Origin: an uncultured Eubacteriales bacterium
GTDB taxonomy: Bacteria > Bacillota > Clostridia > Oscillospirales > Oscillospiraceae
Assembly: GCA_900316745.1 (NCBI GenBank)
Contig: ONEB01000005.1
Coordinates: 62,001 to 126,000, forward strand
DNA length: 64,000 bases
Direction: 5' to 3'
The notes under the pieces: model-generated
The model's input: the letters and a program-made list of their open reading frames with translations, nothing else
What the model was told of the DNA's origin: nothing
The model's database searches: none
Program-made: the position numbers and the translations under genes
Shown: piece by piece, positions 51,074 through 59,405 of the stretch
Layout: each line of letters begins with the position of its first letter
How positions within the stretch are numbered: the stretch's first letter is position 1

Positions 51074-51388
51074 GTGAAGCACGCTATCATTGAGACCGGC
51101 GGCAAGCAGTACCGCGTGGCTGAGGGCGACGTCATCTTCATCGAGAAGCTGAACGCCGAGGCCGGCGAGGCTGTGAAGTTTGACCGCGTTCTCGCCGTGA
51201 TCGACGAGGCTGGTTCCGTGTTCGGCAAGCCCGTGATCGAGGGCGCGACCGTTTCCGCGAACGTCGTCAAGAACGGCAAGAGCAAGAAGATCCGCGTTTT
51301 CAAGATGAAGCCCAAAAAGGGTTATCGTCGCACGCAGGGCCACAGACAGCCCTACACGAAGGTCCAGATCGAGACCATCAATGCGTAA
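51074..51388 (+). CDS. rplU: 50S ribosomal protein L21
   Basis: A 104-residue L21 starting at GTG ([20 protein letters not shown]), ending with [29 protein letters not shown] supplies the SD. First gene of the L21-L27-Obg unit; the prp protease gene that commonly lies between L21 and L27 in Firmicutes is absent. Confidence 0.97.
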   Translation: MKHAIIETGGKQYRVAEGDVIFIEKLNAEAGEAVKFDRVLAVIDEAGSVFGKPVIEGATVSANVVKNGKSKKIRVFKMKPKKGYRRTQGHRQPYTKVQIETINA

Positions 51389-51426
51389 CAGATTGCGCTG
51401 AATTTGACACATGGAGGTGTATTTCT

Positions 51427-51690
51427 TTGGCACATAAAAAAGGTATGGGTTCCACCAAGAACGGCCGTGACTCCGAGTCGAAGCGCCTTGGTCCCAAGAG
51501 AGCCGACGGTCAGTTCGTTCTGGCCGGCAACATCCTCGTCAGACAGCGCGGCACGAAAATCCATCCCGGCGTGAACGTCGGTAAGGGCAAGGACGACACG
51601 CTGTTCGCCCTCGTCGATGGCGTCGTGCGTTTCGAGCGCAAGGACAAGGATCGCAAGCAGGTTTCTGTTTACGAAGAGATCGCTCAGTAA
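51427..51690 (+). CDS. rpmA: 50S ribosomal protein L27
   Basis: An 87-residue L27. Translation starts at TTG (51427), 7 bases after GGAGGTG; the first residues are [20 protein letters not shown]. Most Firmicutes L27 proteins carry a nine-residue N-terminal extension removed by the protease Prp. Here the protein begins at the mature end, as in Gram-negative bacteria, and no prp gene sits in the 38-base gap from rplU. Confidence 0.97.
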   Translation: MAHKKGMGSTKNGRDSESKRLGPKRADGQFVLAGNILVRQRGTKIHPGVNVGKGKDDTLFALVDGVVRFERKDKDRKQVSVYEEIAQ

Positions 51691-51744
51691 TTTGCTGGCA
51701 TTGGGGCAGGTACTCACCTGCCCCATTTCTTTTAGGAGAGTATT

Positions 51745-53028
51745 ATGGCATCTGCATTTGTTGACAAGGTAACCATCACCGTGCGCGCGGGCGACGGCGG
51801 CAACGGCGCGGTGGCGTTCCACCGCGAGAAGTACGTGGCCGCGGGCGGCCCGGACGGCGGCGACGGCGGACGCGGCGGCGACATCATCTTTGAAGTGGAC
51901 GACAACATGTCCACGCTCATGGACTTTCGCTACAAGCGCAAATATGTCGCCGGCAACGGCCAGCCCGGCCAGGGCAAGCGCTGCTCCGGCCGCGACGGCG
52001 AGACGCTGCGCATCCGCGTGCCGCGCGGCACGGTTCTGCGCGACGCAGACTCCGGGCAGATCATGCACGACATGTCCTCCGGCGAGCCCTTCACCGCCTG
52101 CCGCGGCGGGCGCGGCGGCTGGGGCAATCAGCACTTCGCCACCCCGACGCGTCAGGTGCCGCGGTTTGCAAAGCCCGGTCTCCCCGGCGAGAGCCACACG
52201 ATCCTCCTGGAGCTGAAGCTCCTCGCGGACGTCGGGCTCGTGGGCTTCCCGAACGTGGGCAAGAGCACGCTCCTTTCCGTCGTCTCCAAGGCGCACCCGA
52301 AGATCGCAAACTACCACTTCACGACGCTGTTTCCGAATCTCGGCGTGGTCTACGTCTCCGAGGGTGCGAGCTTCGTCATGGCGGACATCCCCGGCATCAT
52401 CGAGGGCGCGTCCGACGGCGCGGGTCTCGGGCACGATTTCCTGCGCCACATCGACCGCTGCCGCCTGCTCGTGCATCTGGTGGACGTGTCCGGCAGCGAG
52501 GGGCGCGATCCTGTGGAGGACTTTGAGACGATCAACGCGGAGCTGCGCGCCTACAACGAGACGCTCGCCTCCCGCCCGCAGATCGTGGTCGGCAACAAGT
52601 GCGACCTGCTGGGCGATAACCGGGAGAACATCGACCGGCTGCGCGCGCACGTCGAGGCGCAGGGGTACCGGTTCTTCGAGATGAGCGCAGCGGCGCATCA
52701 GGGCACGCACGAGCTCGTGCAGGCCTGCGGCGCGATGCTACAGGAACTGCCGCCGACGCAGGTGTTCGAGGCCGACTACGTCCCGCCCGAGCCGGAGATC
52801 GGCACGGCGGAGGACGTGGAGATCAGGCACATCGACGATTTCTGGCTCGTCGAGGGCCCGTGGCTGCAGCGCCTGATTGCGGCGACGAACTTCGGCGACT
52901 ACGAGTCGCGGCTCTGGTTTGACCGCATGCTCCGCCAGTCCGGCATCTTCGACCGGCTGGAGAGCATGGGCATCAAAGAGGGCGACACCGTCAGCATGTA
53001 CGACCTCGATTTTGAATATCGCTACTGA
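51745..53028 (+). CDS. obgE: GTPase Obg
   Basis: A 427-residue Obg GTPase. The glycine-rich Obg fold spans residues ~1-158 (VTITVRAGDGGNGAVAFHRE, GGPDGGDGGRGGDIIF). The G domain has GFPNVGKSTLLSVV (P-loop), DIPGIIEGASDGAGLG (G3) and NKCDL (G4). The C-terminal OCT domain runs from ~345 (VEGPWLQRLIAATNFGDYES). It acts in 50S assembly and stress control. AGGAGAG is upstream of the ATG. It is the last gene of the L21 operon, before a strong terminator. Confidence 0.97.
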   Translation: MASAFVDKVTITVRAGDGGNGAVAFHREKYVAAGGPDGGDGGRGGDIIFEVDDNMSTLMDFRYKRKYVAGNGQPGQGKRCSGRDGETLRIRVPRGTVLRDADSGQIMHDMSSGEPFTACRGGRGGWGNQHFATPTRQVPRFAKPGLPGESHTILLELKLLADVGLVGFPNVGKSTLLSVVSKAHPKIANYHFTTLFPNLGVVYVSEGASFVMADIPGIIEGASDGAGLGHDFLRHIDRCRLLVHLVDVSGSEGRDPVEDFETINAELRAYNETLASRPQIVVGNKCDLLGDNRENIDRLRAHVEAQGYRFFEMSAAAHQGTHELVQACGAMLQELPPTQVFEADYVPPEPEIGTAEDVEIRHIDDFWLVEGPWLQRLIAATNFGDYESRLWFDRMLRQSGIFDRLESMGIKEGDTVSMYDLDFEYRY

Positions 53029-53032
53029 TACA

Positions 53033-53075
53033 AAAAGGAGACGCATCTTCGCATGGAAGATGCGTCTCCTTTTTT
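53033..53075 (+). terminator. Terminator of the rplU-rpmA-obgE operon
   Basis: GGAGACGCATCTTC (53037-53050) pairs perfectly with GAAGATGCGTCTCC (53056-53069), followed by six T residues; A5 on the left. Confidence 0.93.
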
Positions 53076-53125
53076 AACAAAGCGCACAGATACCCTGCCC
53101 CATGCCGGCGGCATCGGGCGGCGCT

Positions 53126-53368
53126 TTACTTGCCGATATAGTTCTCCAGCAGCTCCTGCAGCAGCTCGTCGCGGTCGAGGCGGCAGATCAGGCTGCGGGC
53201 GTTGTTGTAGTTTGTGATATAGGTGGGGTCTTCGGAGAGAATATAACCCACCAGCTGGTTGATCGGATTATATCCCTTGACGACGAGCGCGTTGTACACG
53301 GAAGTGAGGATCTCGCGCATCTCGGTTTTGTTATCGATGGCGGTAAAGTTTCTGGTTGCGTCTTCCAT
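53126..53368 (-). CDS. IreB family regulatory phosphoprotein
   Basis: An 80-residue protein of the IreB/UPF0297 family. Diagnostic parts are IREIL-type [20 protein letters not shown] and [20 protein letters not shown], then [20 protein letters not shown]. In Enterococcus, IreB is phosphorylated on N-terminal threonines by the PASTA kinase IreK and affects cephalosporin resistance; the Thr residues T5 and T9 here are candidates. It is usually next to alaS and ruvX, but here it stands alone. TAGGAGGTG lies 8 bases before the ATG. Confidence 0.93.
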   Translation of the reverse strand: MEDATRNFTAIDNKTEMREILTSVYNALVVKGYNPINQLVGYILSEDPTYITNYNNARSLICRLDRDELLQELLENYIGK

Positions 53369-53479
53369 GCAGGATGCACCTCCTATGTTGCTGATAGTTT
53401 ACTAAGATATATAGTATACCAAATTGTTCGTTCTGTAAAGGACATTTTTTCTGAAAAATGTGAAAATATTTACACCGCG

Positions 53480-53761
53480 TCAATCCGCGGCTGCGCGTTG
53501 CAGGACCTCCAGCACATGCTGACGCGTCTCTTCGGGGGATTCAAACAGGCGGCACTCATAAATCTTTTCCCTGCCGATGAACATGCTGGGGTTTGCGTAG
53601 TAGTCATACTGATCGGCGAGCTCGGGCTGCTCCATTTCGTTGATACGCTCGAATTCCACGGCGGCGTACTCCGGATGCTCCTGCACAAGCTCGGCGAGGA
53701 TCTTGTCCGCACGGATGCAGTAAGGGCAGGTGGGCAGATGGTAATAAGTCACTTTGTGCAT
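53480..53761 (-). CDS. Glutaredoxin/thioredoxin-like protein
   Basis: A 93-residue thioredoxin-fold protein. The redox motif CPYC is at residues 12-15 (HLPTCPYCIRADKIL) and the cis-proline segment is YANPSMFIGREKIYE. The length and CPYC point to the glutaredoxin side of the fold. No glutathione synthesis gene is seen here, so the natural reductant may be thioredoxin reductase or another thiol. GGGAGGG precedes the ATG by 7 bases. Confidence 0.85.
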   Translation of the reverse strand: MHKVTYYHLPTCPYCIRADKILAELVQEHPEYAAVEFERINEMEQPELADQYDYYANPSMFIGREKIYECRLFESPEETRQHVLEVLQRAAAD

Positions 53762-53845
53762 GGCGTGTCCCTCCCTTTTCGGCAGTAACGATACAAAGAG
53801 AGTAGCATAAATCCGAAAAAGTTGCAAGGCGTGTCAAAATGGCGC

Positions 53846-53874
53846 TTTACGCAGTCGCGCGGGGCTGATACAAT
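53846..53874 (+). promoter_or_regulatory. Promoter of the metallophosphoesterase gene
   Basis: TTTACG (53846-53851), a 17-base spacer and TACAAT (53869-53874), 35 bases before the ATG. Confidence 0.55.
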
Positions 53875-53909
53875 ACAATTAAACGAACTCTGTGCAGGAG
53901 GTGGCGCGG

Positions 53910-55142
53910 ATGCGAAAGGACATTTGGATACCGGCTGTGTTTCTCGCGGCGGCGGCAGCCGTGATCGCCGGGACGGCGCTGCTCTCCGCGCGCGGGGACG
54001 CGGCGATCGAGAAACGCTTTGGGCCGATGCAGCCGGTGCGCATTGCGATCGCGGCGGATCTGCACTACCTCTCCCCCGCGCTCACGGACGGCGGACAATA
54101 CTTCACACAGCTCATCACGAACGCCGACGGAAAGCTGATGCAGTTTTCAGACGAGATCGCGGAGGCGCTCACAGCCGGGATGTGCGCTGAGAAGCCGGAC
54201 GTGCTGATCCTGCCGGGCGATCTCACATTCAACGGCGCGCGCGAGAGCCACGCGGCGCTCATCGAAAAGCTGCGGCGCATCTCGGACGCCGGCGTGCGCG
54301 TATTGGTGATGCCGGGCAACCACGATCTGGAAAACCCCATGGCGGCGCAGTTTCAAGGCGACGGATTCGACCGCGTGCAGAGCGTGACGCCGGAGGAATT
54401 CGCGTCCCTCTACGCCGACTTCGGCTATCAGGATGCGATCAGCCGGGACGACGCTTCGCTGAGCTATGTGAGCGAAATCAGCCCCGGGCTGCGTCTGCTC
54501 TTCGTGGACACCAACACGCCCGACGCGCCCGGCGCGGTGAAGCGTGCTACGCTCCGCTGGGCGGAGGACGCGCTCACAGCCGCAGGCGAGGCCGGCTCGC
54601 GCGTGATCTGCGTGACGCACCAGACGATTTTGCAGCACAACAGCGTCTTTACAGACGGCTTTGTGATCGAGGGGCGCGAGGCGCTCGCCGCGCTCCTGCA
54701 GCGCTATGGCGTCGCCTGTTCGCTCTGCGGGCACATGCACATCCAGCACATCAAAACACTGGGCGATCTCACGGAGATCGCAGGCTCGGCGCTCAGCGTA
54801 TGGCCGTGTCAATTCGGGCTGCTGGACGTAAGCGCCGAGGGCGGAAGCTATCAGACAAAGCCGCTCACCGTCGCCTCCGTGCCGGACTTTCATGAGCAGG
54901 CGGACGCGTTTTTCACGGAGAACACCCTGCGGCAGGGCAGAGCTGCGACGCATGACGAAGCCATGCTCCGATATCTCTGTGAGATGAATCACTGCTATTA
55001 CGCAGGCACGATGGACAATGCCCGCTCCGACAGCGCAATGCTCGGCGCCTGGGAGGCGGCGGATCCGTTCACCGCGGCATACCTCCGCAGTCTCGCGGAG
55101 GACGCGGGAGAGAATTTTACGAAAGCGGTTTTTACATTTTAA
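53910..55142 (+). CDS. Membrane-anchored or secreted metallophosphoesterase
   Basis: A 410-residue calcineurin-like phosphoesterase. An N-terminal hydrophobic segment (IWIPAVFLAAAAAVIAGTAL) serves as signal anchor. Metal-binding motifs come in order: AADLHYLS (D-x-H), LPGDLTFNG (GD), MPGNHDLENP (GNHD), CVTHQTILQHN (H) and CGHMHIQH (GHxH). The C-terminal ~120 residues are helical and family-specific (relatives are annotated as extracytoplasmic phosphoesterases). The substrate is unknown. AGGAGGTGG precedes the ATG. A terminator follows. Confidence 0.88.
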   Translation: MRKDIWIPAVFLAAAAAVIAGTALLSARGDAAIEKRFGPMQPVRIAIAADLHYLSPALTDGGQYFTQLITNADGKLMQFSDEIAEALTAGMCAEKPDVLILPGDLTFNGARESHAALIEKLRRISDAGVRVLVMPGNHDLENPMAAQFQGDGFDRVQSVTPEEFASLYADFGYQDAISRDDASLSYVSEISPGLRLLFVDTNTPDAPGAVKRATLRWAEDALTAAGEAGSRVICVTHQTILQHNSVFTDGFVIEGREALAALLQRYGVACSLCGHMHIQHIKTLGDLTEIAGSALSVWPCQFGLLDVSAEGGSYQTKPLTVASVPDFHEQADAFFTENTLRQGRAATHDEAMLRYLCEMNHCYYAGTMDNARSDSAMLGAWEAADPFTAAYLRSLAEDAGENFTKAVFTF

Positions 55143-55148
55143 CAAACA

Positions 55149-55182
55149 CGGCTCGCTGCGTTTGGCAGCGAGCCGGTTTTTT
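55149..55182 (+). terminator. Terminator after the metallophosphoesterase gene
   Basis: CGGCTCGCTGC (55149-55159) pairs perfectly with GCAGCGAGCCG (55165-55175), followed by GTTTTTT. It overlaps the end of the convergent tex gene by two bases. Confidence 0.9.
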
Positions 55183-57346
55183 ATGATTTTGCCTGCTTGA
55201 TCGACAGGCCGATGCGGTTTTTGCGCTCGTCCACCTCAAGCACGACCACGTCCACCACGTCGCCGACGGAGAGCACCTCCGAGGGATGGCGGATATAGCG
55301 GTCGGCGATCTGGGAGATGTGCACCAGTCCGTCCTGATGCACGCCGATGTCCACGAACGCGCCGAAGTCGATGACGTTGCGCACCGTGCCGGTAAGCTTC
55401 ATGCCGGGTTTTAAATCTTTGAGTTCGAGCACGTCCGTGCGCAAAACCGGCTTGGGCAGCGCGTCGCGCACGTCGCGCCCGGGCTTCATGAGCTCAGACA
55501 CGATGTCCTGAAGCGTCGGCACGCCGACGCCTGCCTCGGCTGCCGCTTTCTCCACGCCGTAGGCGCGCAGGCGGTCTCTGAGGTCGATGAGCTTTCCGGC
55601 GCGCACGTCTTTTTCATCGTGCCCGGTGAGCTGCAAAAGCGCCTTCGCCGCGGCGTAGGACTCCGGATGGACGGCGGTGTGATCGAGGACGTTTTTGCTC
55701 TCCGGCACGCGCAGGAAGCCCGCGCACTGCTCGAACGCCTTGGGGCCGAGCTTCGGCACCTTCTTGAGCTGGGCGCGGCTCGTAAACGCGCCGTTTTCGT
55801 CGCGGTAGGCGACGATGTTCTTCGCCGTCGCCGCTGTGAGGCCGGAAACTCTGCGCAGCAGCGACGCCGACGCCGTGTTCACGTCCACGCCGACCGCGTT
55901 CACGCAGTCCTCCACAACGGCGTCGAGCGCGGCCTCGAGCTCCTTTTGCGGCATATCGTGCTGATACTGCCCGACGCCGATGGCCTTGGGCTCGATCTTC
56001 ACGAGCTCCGCGAGCGGGTCCTGCATGCGCCGCGCAATGCTGACCGCCGAGCGGAGGTTGACGTCAAACTGCGGGAACTCCTCCGCGCCGAGCTTGCTCG
56101 CGGAGTAGACCGAGGCGCCCGCCTCGGAGACGATCATATAGCTGAGTGCTCTGCCGTGTTCGGCTTCGCGCCGGATGAGCTCCACGGCGGCCTGCTCGGT
56201 CTCGCGCGAGGCGGTGCCGTTGCCGATGGCGATGTGCTCCACGCCGTGCTTTTGGGCCAGCCGCTGCAGCGTCTGAATGGCCTCCTCGCGGCGGCGCTCG
56301 CCCTGCGTCGGATAGACGACGGCGGTATCGAGCACCTTGCCCGTGCCGTCCACGACGGCGACCTTGCAGCCCATGCGGTAGCCGGGGTCGAGCCCCATCG
56401 TGACCTTGCCTTTTACGGGCGGCTGCATCAGCAGCGGACGGAGATTGAGCGCAAACTGCCCGATTGCGCCCTCGCAGGCGACGGCGGTGAGATCGGACCT
56501 GGTCTCGCGCTCCAGGGACGGGAACAGAAGTCTGTCGTAGGCGTCAAGCGCAGCGTCCTTGACAAACTGCATGGCGCGGCTGCCGGGCACAACGACGGCG
56601 CGGTACACGGTCTGCATGGCCTGATCATGGTCAAGCTCCAGCGAGACCTTCAGAAAGCCCTCCTTCTCGCCGCGGTCGATGGCGAGCGTCTGGTGGCCCT
56701 GCATGCGCGAGACGTTCTGCGCGAAATCATAATAGAGGCGATAGACCGAGTCTTCCTCTTTGGCGGCGACGCTGCGGATCTGTCCTAAGCGGCGGATGAG
56801 CGCCTTGAGCGCGGTGCGGAGCTTTGCGTCGTCGCTGACCTGCTCGGCAATGATGTCGCTCGCGCCGGCGAGGGCGTCGGCAGCCGTCTCCACGCCCTTT
56901 TCGGCGTCGATATACTCCGCCGCTGCTTTCTCGGGGTCGGGACAGTCGCGCTTCTGGGCGAAGAGCAGCTCCGCCAGAGGCTCGAGCCCTTTCTCCCTGG
57001 CAATCGTCGCGCGCGTACGGCGCTTTTGCTTGTACGGACGGTAGAGATCCTCCACGGCGGCAAGCGTCGCGGCATTCTCGATGGCCGAGCGCAGCTCCGG
57101 CGTGAGCTTGCCCTGCGCCTCGATGGCGGCGAGCACGGTCTCGCGCCGCTCCTGCAGCCCGCGCAGATACTGCAGACGCGTCTCCAGCGTGCGCAGTCGG
57201 GTGTCGTCCATCGCGCCGTGCAGCTCCTTGCGGTAGCGCGCGATAAACGGCACGGTATTCCCCTCGTCCAGAAGCCGGACGACATTTTCAATGTGCTCAC
57301 GCGGCGCGTTCAGCTCCCCGGCAAGCACGGCAATGATATCCTGCAT
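55181..57346 (-). CDS. tex: Tex family RNA-binding transcription accessory protein
   Basis: A 721-residue Tex. The N-terminal helical region is followed by the YqgF/RNase H-like domain (MGLDPGYRMGCKVAVVDGTG), helix-hairpin-helix modules (VNTASASLLRRVSGLTAATA) and a C-terminal S1 RNA-binding domain (LTGTVRNVIDFGAFVDIGVH, IADRYIRHPSEVLSVGD). Related to eukaryotic Spt6; it probably binds RNA polymerase or transcripts. The ATG at 57346 follows GAGG at 11 bases; the open frame extends eight codons upstream to a TTG. Confidence 0.94.
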   Translation of the reverse strand: MQDIIAVLAGELNAPREHIENVVRLLDEGNTVPFIARYRKELHGAMDDTRLRTLETRLQYLRGLQERRETVLAAIEAQGKLTPELRSAIENAATLAAVEDLYRPYKQKRRTRATIAREKGLEPLAELLFAQKRDCPDPEKAAAEYIDAEKGVETAADALAGASDIIAEQVSDDAKLRTALKALIRRLGQIRSVAAKEEDSVYRLYYDFAQNVSRMQGHQTLAIDRGEKEGFLKVSLELDHDQAMQTVYRAVVVPGSRAMQFVKDAALDAYDRLLFPSLERETRSDLTAVACEGAIGQFALNLRPLLMQPPVKGKVTMGLDPGYRMGCKVAVVDGTGKVLDTAVVYPTQGERRREEAIQTLQRLAQKHGVEHIAIGNGTASRETEQAAVELIRREAEHGRALSYMIVSEAGASVYSASKLGAEEFPQFDVNLRSAVSIARRMQDPLAELVKIEPKAIGVGQYQHDMPQKELEAALDAVVEDCVNAVGVDVNTASASLLRRVSGLTAATAKNIVAYRDENGAFTSRAQLKKVPKLGPKAFEQCAGFLRVPESKNVLDHTAVHPESYAAAKALLQLTGHDEKDVRAGKLIDLRDRLRAYGVEKAAAEAGVGVPTLQDIVSELMKPGRDVRDALPKPVLRTDVLELKDLKPGMKLTGTVRNVIDFGAFVDIGVHQDGLVHISQIADRYIRHPSEVLSVGDVVDVVVLEVDERKNRIGLSIKQAKS

Positions 57347-57419
57347 AAACGTGAAAACCTCGTTTCTCAAAATCGTGACTCATGTAAAATACCACAACCC
57401 GGCATGGCGCGTCAAGGAC

Positions 57420-57444
57420 GGGAGGGGCAAGCCCCTCCCCTACG
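57420..57444. repeat. Palindromic intergenic repeat, copy 2
   Basis: GGGAGGGGC-AA-GCCCCTCCC followed by CTACG. Compared with 26536-26560 the stem changes from C-G to A-T on both sides, keeping pairing; loop and 3' flank are the same. Confidence 0.7.
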
Positions 57445-57448
57445 GACA

Positions 57449-57480
57449 GCCTCGCAGAGTTTGCGGCGCATCGCCGCAAA
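57449..57480 (-). repeat. Dispersed hairpin repeat, copy 2
   Basis: Read on the minus strand: TTTGCGGCG-ATG-CGCCGCAAA then CTCTGCGAGGC. It matches 31719-31751 except for the loop. It begins 4 bases after the palindromic repeat copy 2, so the two form a composite here. Confidence 0.75.
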
Positions 57481-57737
57481 GCTGTTTCGATCCGTTTTCC
57501 CGGCGCGGCACGTCGGAATGGGCTTGCCTCACTTCGCAGCTTCGCTTGCGATCACCGGCTTCGTTTCTGCGCCCCCATTCCTCCTTAACCAAAACAAAGC
57601 GCCTGCTTTGTTTTGGGGAGGAAGAAGGAAGGAGCGGATATGGAGCCGTCACGCTTTTGCGTGGCTGCGGAATGGAGCGAGTTTCTTCTGACGTGGCGTG
57701 GGAAACACCGCCCGCGGAATAGGGAGCGCAATTGCCT

Positions 57738-57800
57738 CACCAGAAGTGCAAATTGCACTTCTGGTGAAACAGAACAAACCCCGAATCCAATGATTCGGGG
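57738..57800. terminator. Two strong hairpins downstream of the two-component genes
   Basis: CACCAGAAGTGCAA (57738-57751) pairs perfectly with TTGCACTTCTGGTG (57753-57766). CCCCGAATC (57779-57787) pairs with GATTCGGGG (57792-57800). Neither has a long T-tract; they may protect or end the histidine kinase transcript 160 bases upstream. Confidence 0.4.
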
Positions 57801-57960
57801 TCCGTTCAATAGAGAGGAGAATATAAAGAGGAGTGAAGCAATCAATTTCGTATCCGCTTCATCGGGAGCGGCTCTTCCCTTGAAGCAATTATACCTTACC
57901 AAACAGTTTTGAGCGTCCTGTGAATGAAATAAGAACAAATTGTAACGATTTGGACCGGTT

Positions 57961-59394
57961 TTACCGCTTTTCTCCTGCCAGCGTGAGCGTGAACACGAAA
58001 TCGGTGACGCCGTCGCGGCTGGTGACGGCGATATCCTCGCCGTGGGCGTTCAGGATGCGCTTGACCAGATAGAGTCCCAGACCGACGCCGTCGCGGTCAA
58101 GGCTGCGGCTGCGGTCGGACTTGTGGAAGCGGTCAAAGATAAACGGCAGATCCTCTGCCGGAATCGTCTCACCCGTATCGCGCACGGAGACATACGCCTT
58201 GCCGTCGTTCTTCCAGAGCGAGACGCCGAGCGTGCTGCCGGGGTAGGCGAACTTGATGGCGTTGTCCATGAGATTATACACGACGCGCGTGATGGCGTCG
58301 GGGTCGCCGAGGACGTTGATGTGGTGCTCCGGCACCTGCAGATCCACGTCCAGCTTTTTGTCTGCCGCGCGCGCCTCAAAGCTCAGGAGCGTGGAGATGA
58401 CGACCTCGGAGAGATCGAACTCGCGGCGGCGGGCAAGATCGGAGCCCGCGCTCTCCATACGCGAGAGATCGAGCATGCTGCGCACGAGACGGGACAGGCG
58501 GCGCGTCTCATCGGCAATGACGACGAGATACTGATCCTGCCGGTCCTTCGGGATCGTGCCGTCGAGCAGGCCGTCGGCAAAGCCGGAGATCGTGGTCATG
58601 GGCGTTTTCAGCTCATGGGAGACGTTGGCGATGAAATCATTGCGGCGCTGCTCAGAGCGCTCCAGCGAATCCGCCATCGTATTGAACGCCGAGACGAGCG
58701 CGCCGACCTCGTCAGTGCGGTCGTCATACTTCACGCGCGCAGAGAAGTCGCCGTGGGCAAACTTGCGCGTGGCGATCGCCATATCGTCCAGCGGCTTTGC
58801 CATGCGCTTTGCCGTCATGAACGCGAGAATCAGCGCCAGCACCATGACGGCGACGGACGCGGCGAGAAACACCCACAGGAACGTGTCCCAGCCCGCGACC
58901 ATGCCGCGCGGCTCAGCGGAGACGAAGACATAGCCGTTGCCGCCGCTCACGCCCATGCCGGGGATGACCTCGGCCACGACATAGTGCGGCGCCTTGTAAA
59001 AGCCGCCGAGTGTGGTCATCTTATCGAGCTTCCCGGTCTTGAGGAGCCCGGAAAATTCCGCGCCCGAGATGTGCCTGCCGATGTGCTCGCAGGAGAGGTT
59101 CATGTCGGAGCACGAGACGACGACGCCGCTCTCGTCACAGAGAAACAGCTGGTCGCCGGAGGCCTGCGCCATGCTCGAGAGCGTCATGCGCAGCGGCCAG
59201 CTGTACAGCGTGCCGTCATCGGAGATGGACACCGCCGTGTGGGCGATCACCCTGGCGTTCACGGCCATGGACTCGTGCCGGTCGCGGATGACATAGCTCC
59301 GCCCGAGGAATACGAACGCCAGCGCCAGGATGAAGAAGCTCGCCATGACCATCGCCGCGGTGGCGGTGAAGTTTTTAAAATAGATGCTTTTCAT
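57961..59394 (-). CDS. Sensor histidine kinase
   Basis: A 477-residue membrane kinase. Transmembrane helices at ~10-32 and ~170-193 enclose an extracytoplasmic sensor domain of ~135 residues with cysteines (C86, C95, C102). A HAMP domain (~195-248), HisKA with H260 in NVSHELKTPMTTISGFADGL and a HATPase domain (NLMDNAIKFAYPGSTLG, DRDGVGLGLYLVKRILNAHG) follow. It pairs with the OmpR-type regulator 11 bases upstream. No clear SD precedes its ATG, so translation probably depends on coupling. The signal is unknown. Confidence 0.93.
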   Translation of the reverse strand: MKSIYFKNFTATAAMVMASFFILALAFVFLGRSYVIRDRHESMAVNARVIAHTAVSISDDGTLYSWPLRMTLSSMAQASGDQLFLCDESGVVVSCSDMNLSCEHIGRHISGAEFSGLLKTGKLDKMTTLGGFYKAPHYVVAEVIPGMGVSGGNGYVFVSAEPRGMVAGWDTFLWVFLAASVAVMVLALILAFMTAKRMAKPLDDMAIATRKFAHGDFSARVKYDDRTDEVGALVSAFNTMADSLERSEQRRNDFIANVSHELKTPMTTISGFADGLLDGTIPKDRQDQYLVVIADETRRLSRLVRSMLDLSRMESAGSDLARRREFDLSEVVISTLLSFEARAADKKLDVDLQVPEHHINVLGDPDAITRVVYNLMDNAIKFAYPGSTLGVSLWKNDGKAYVSVRDTGETIPAEDLPFIFDRFHKSDRSRSLDRDGVGLGLYLVKRILNAHGEDIAVTSRDGVTDFVFTLTLAGEKR

Positions 59395-59405
59395 AAGCCG
59401 GGCAA

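Larger units (their letters stand above)
57347..57960. other. Intergenic region rich in repeats and hairpins
   Basis: About 610 bases without a convincing gene. Order from left: palindromic repeat copy 2 (57420-57444), dispersed hairpin repeat copy 2 (57449-57480), CCAAAACAAAGC hairpin (57589-57616), CACGC/GCGTG (57650-57663), CACCAGAAGTGCAA hairpin (57738-57766) and CCCCGAATC hairpin (57779-57800). Some could be terminators for the two-component genes, which end at 57961. Short open frames here have hairpin-dictated sequence and no SD. Confidence 0.65.
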
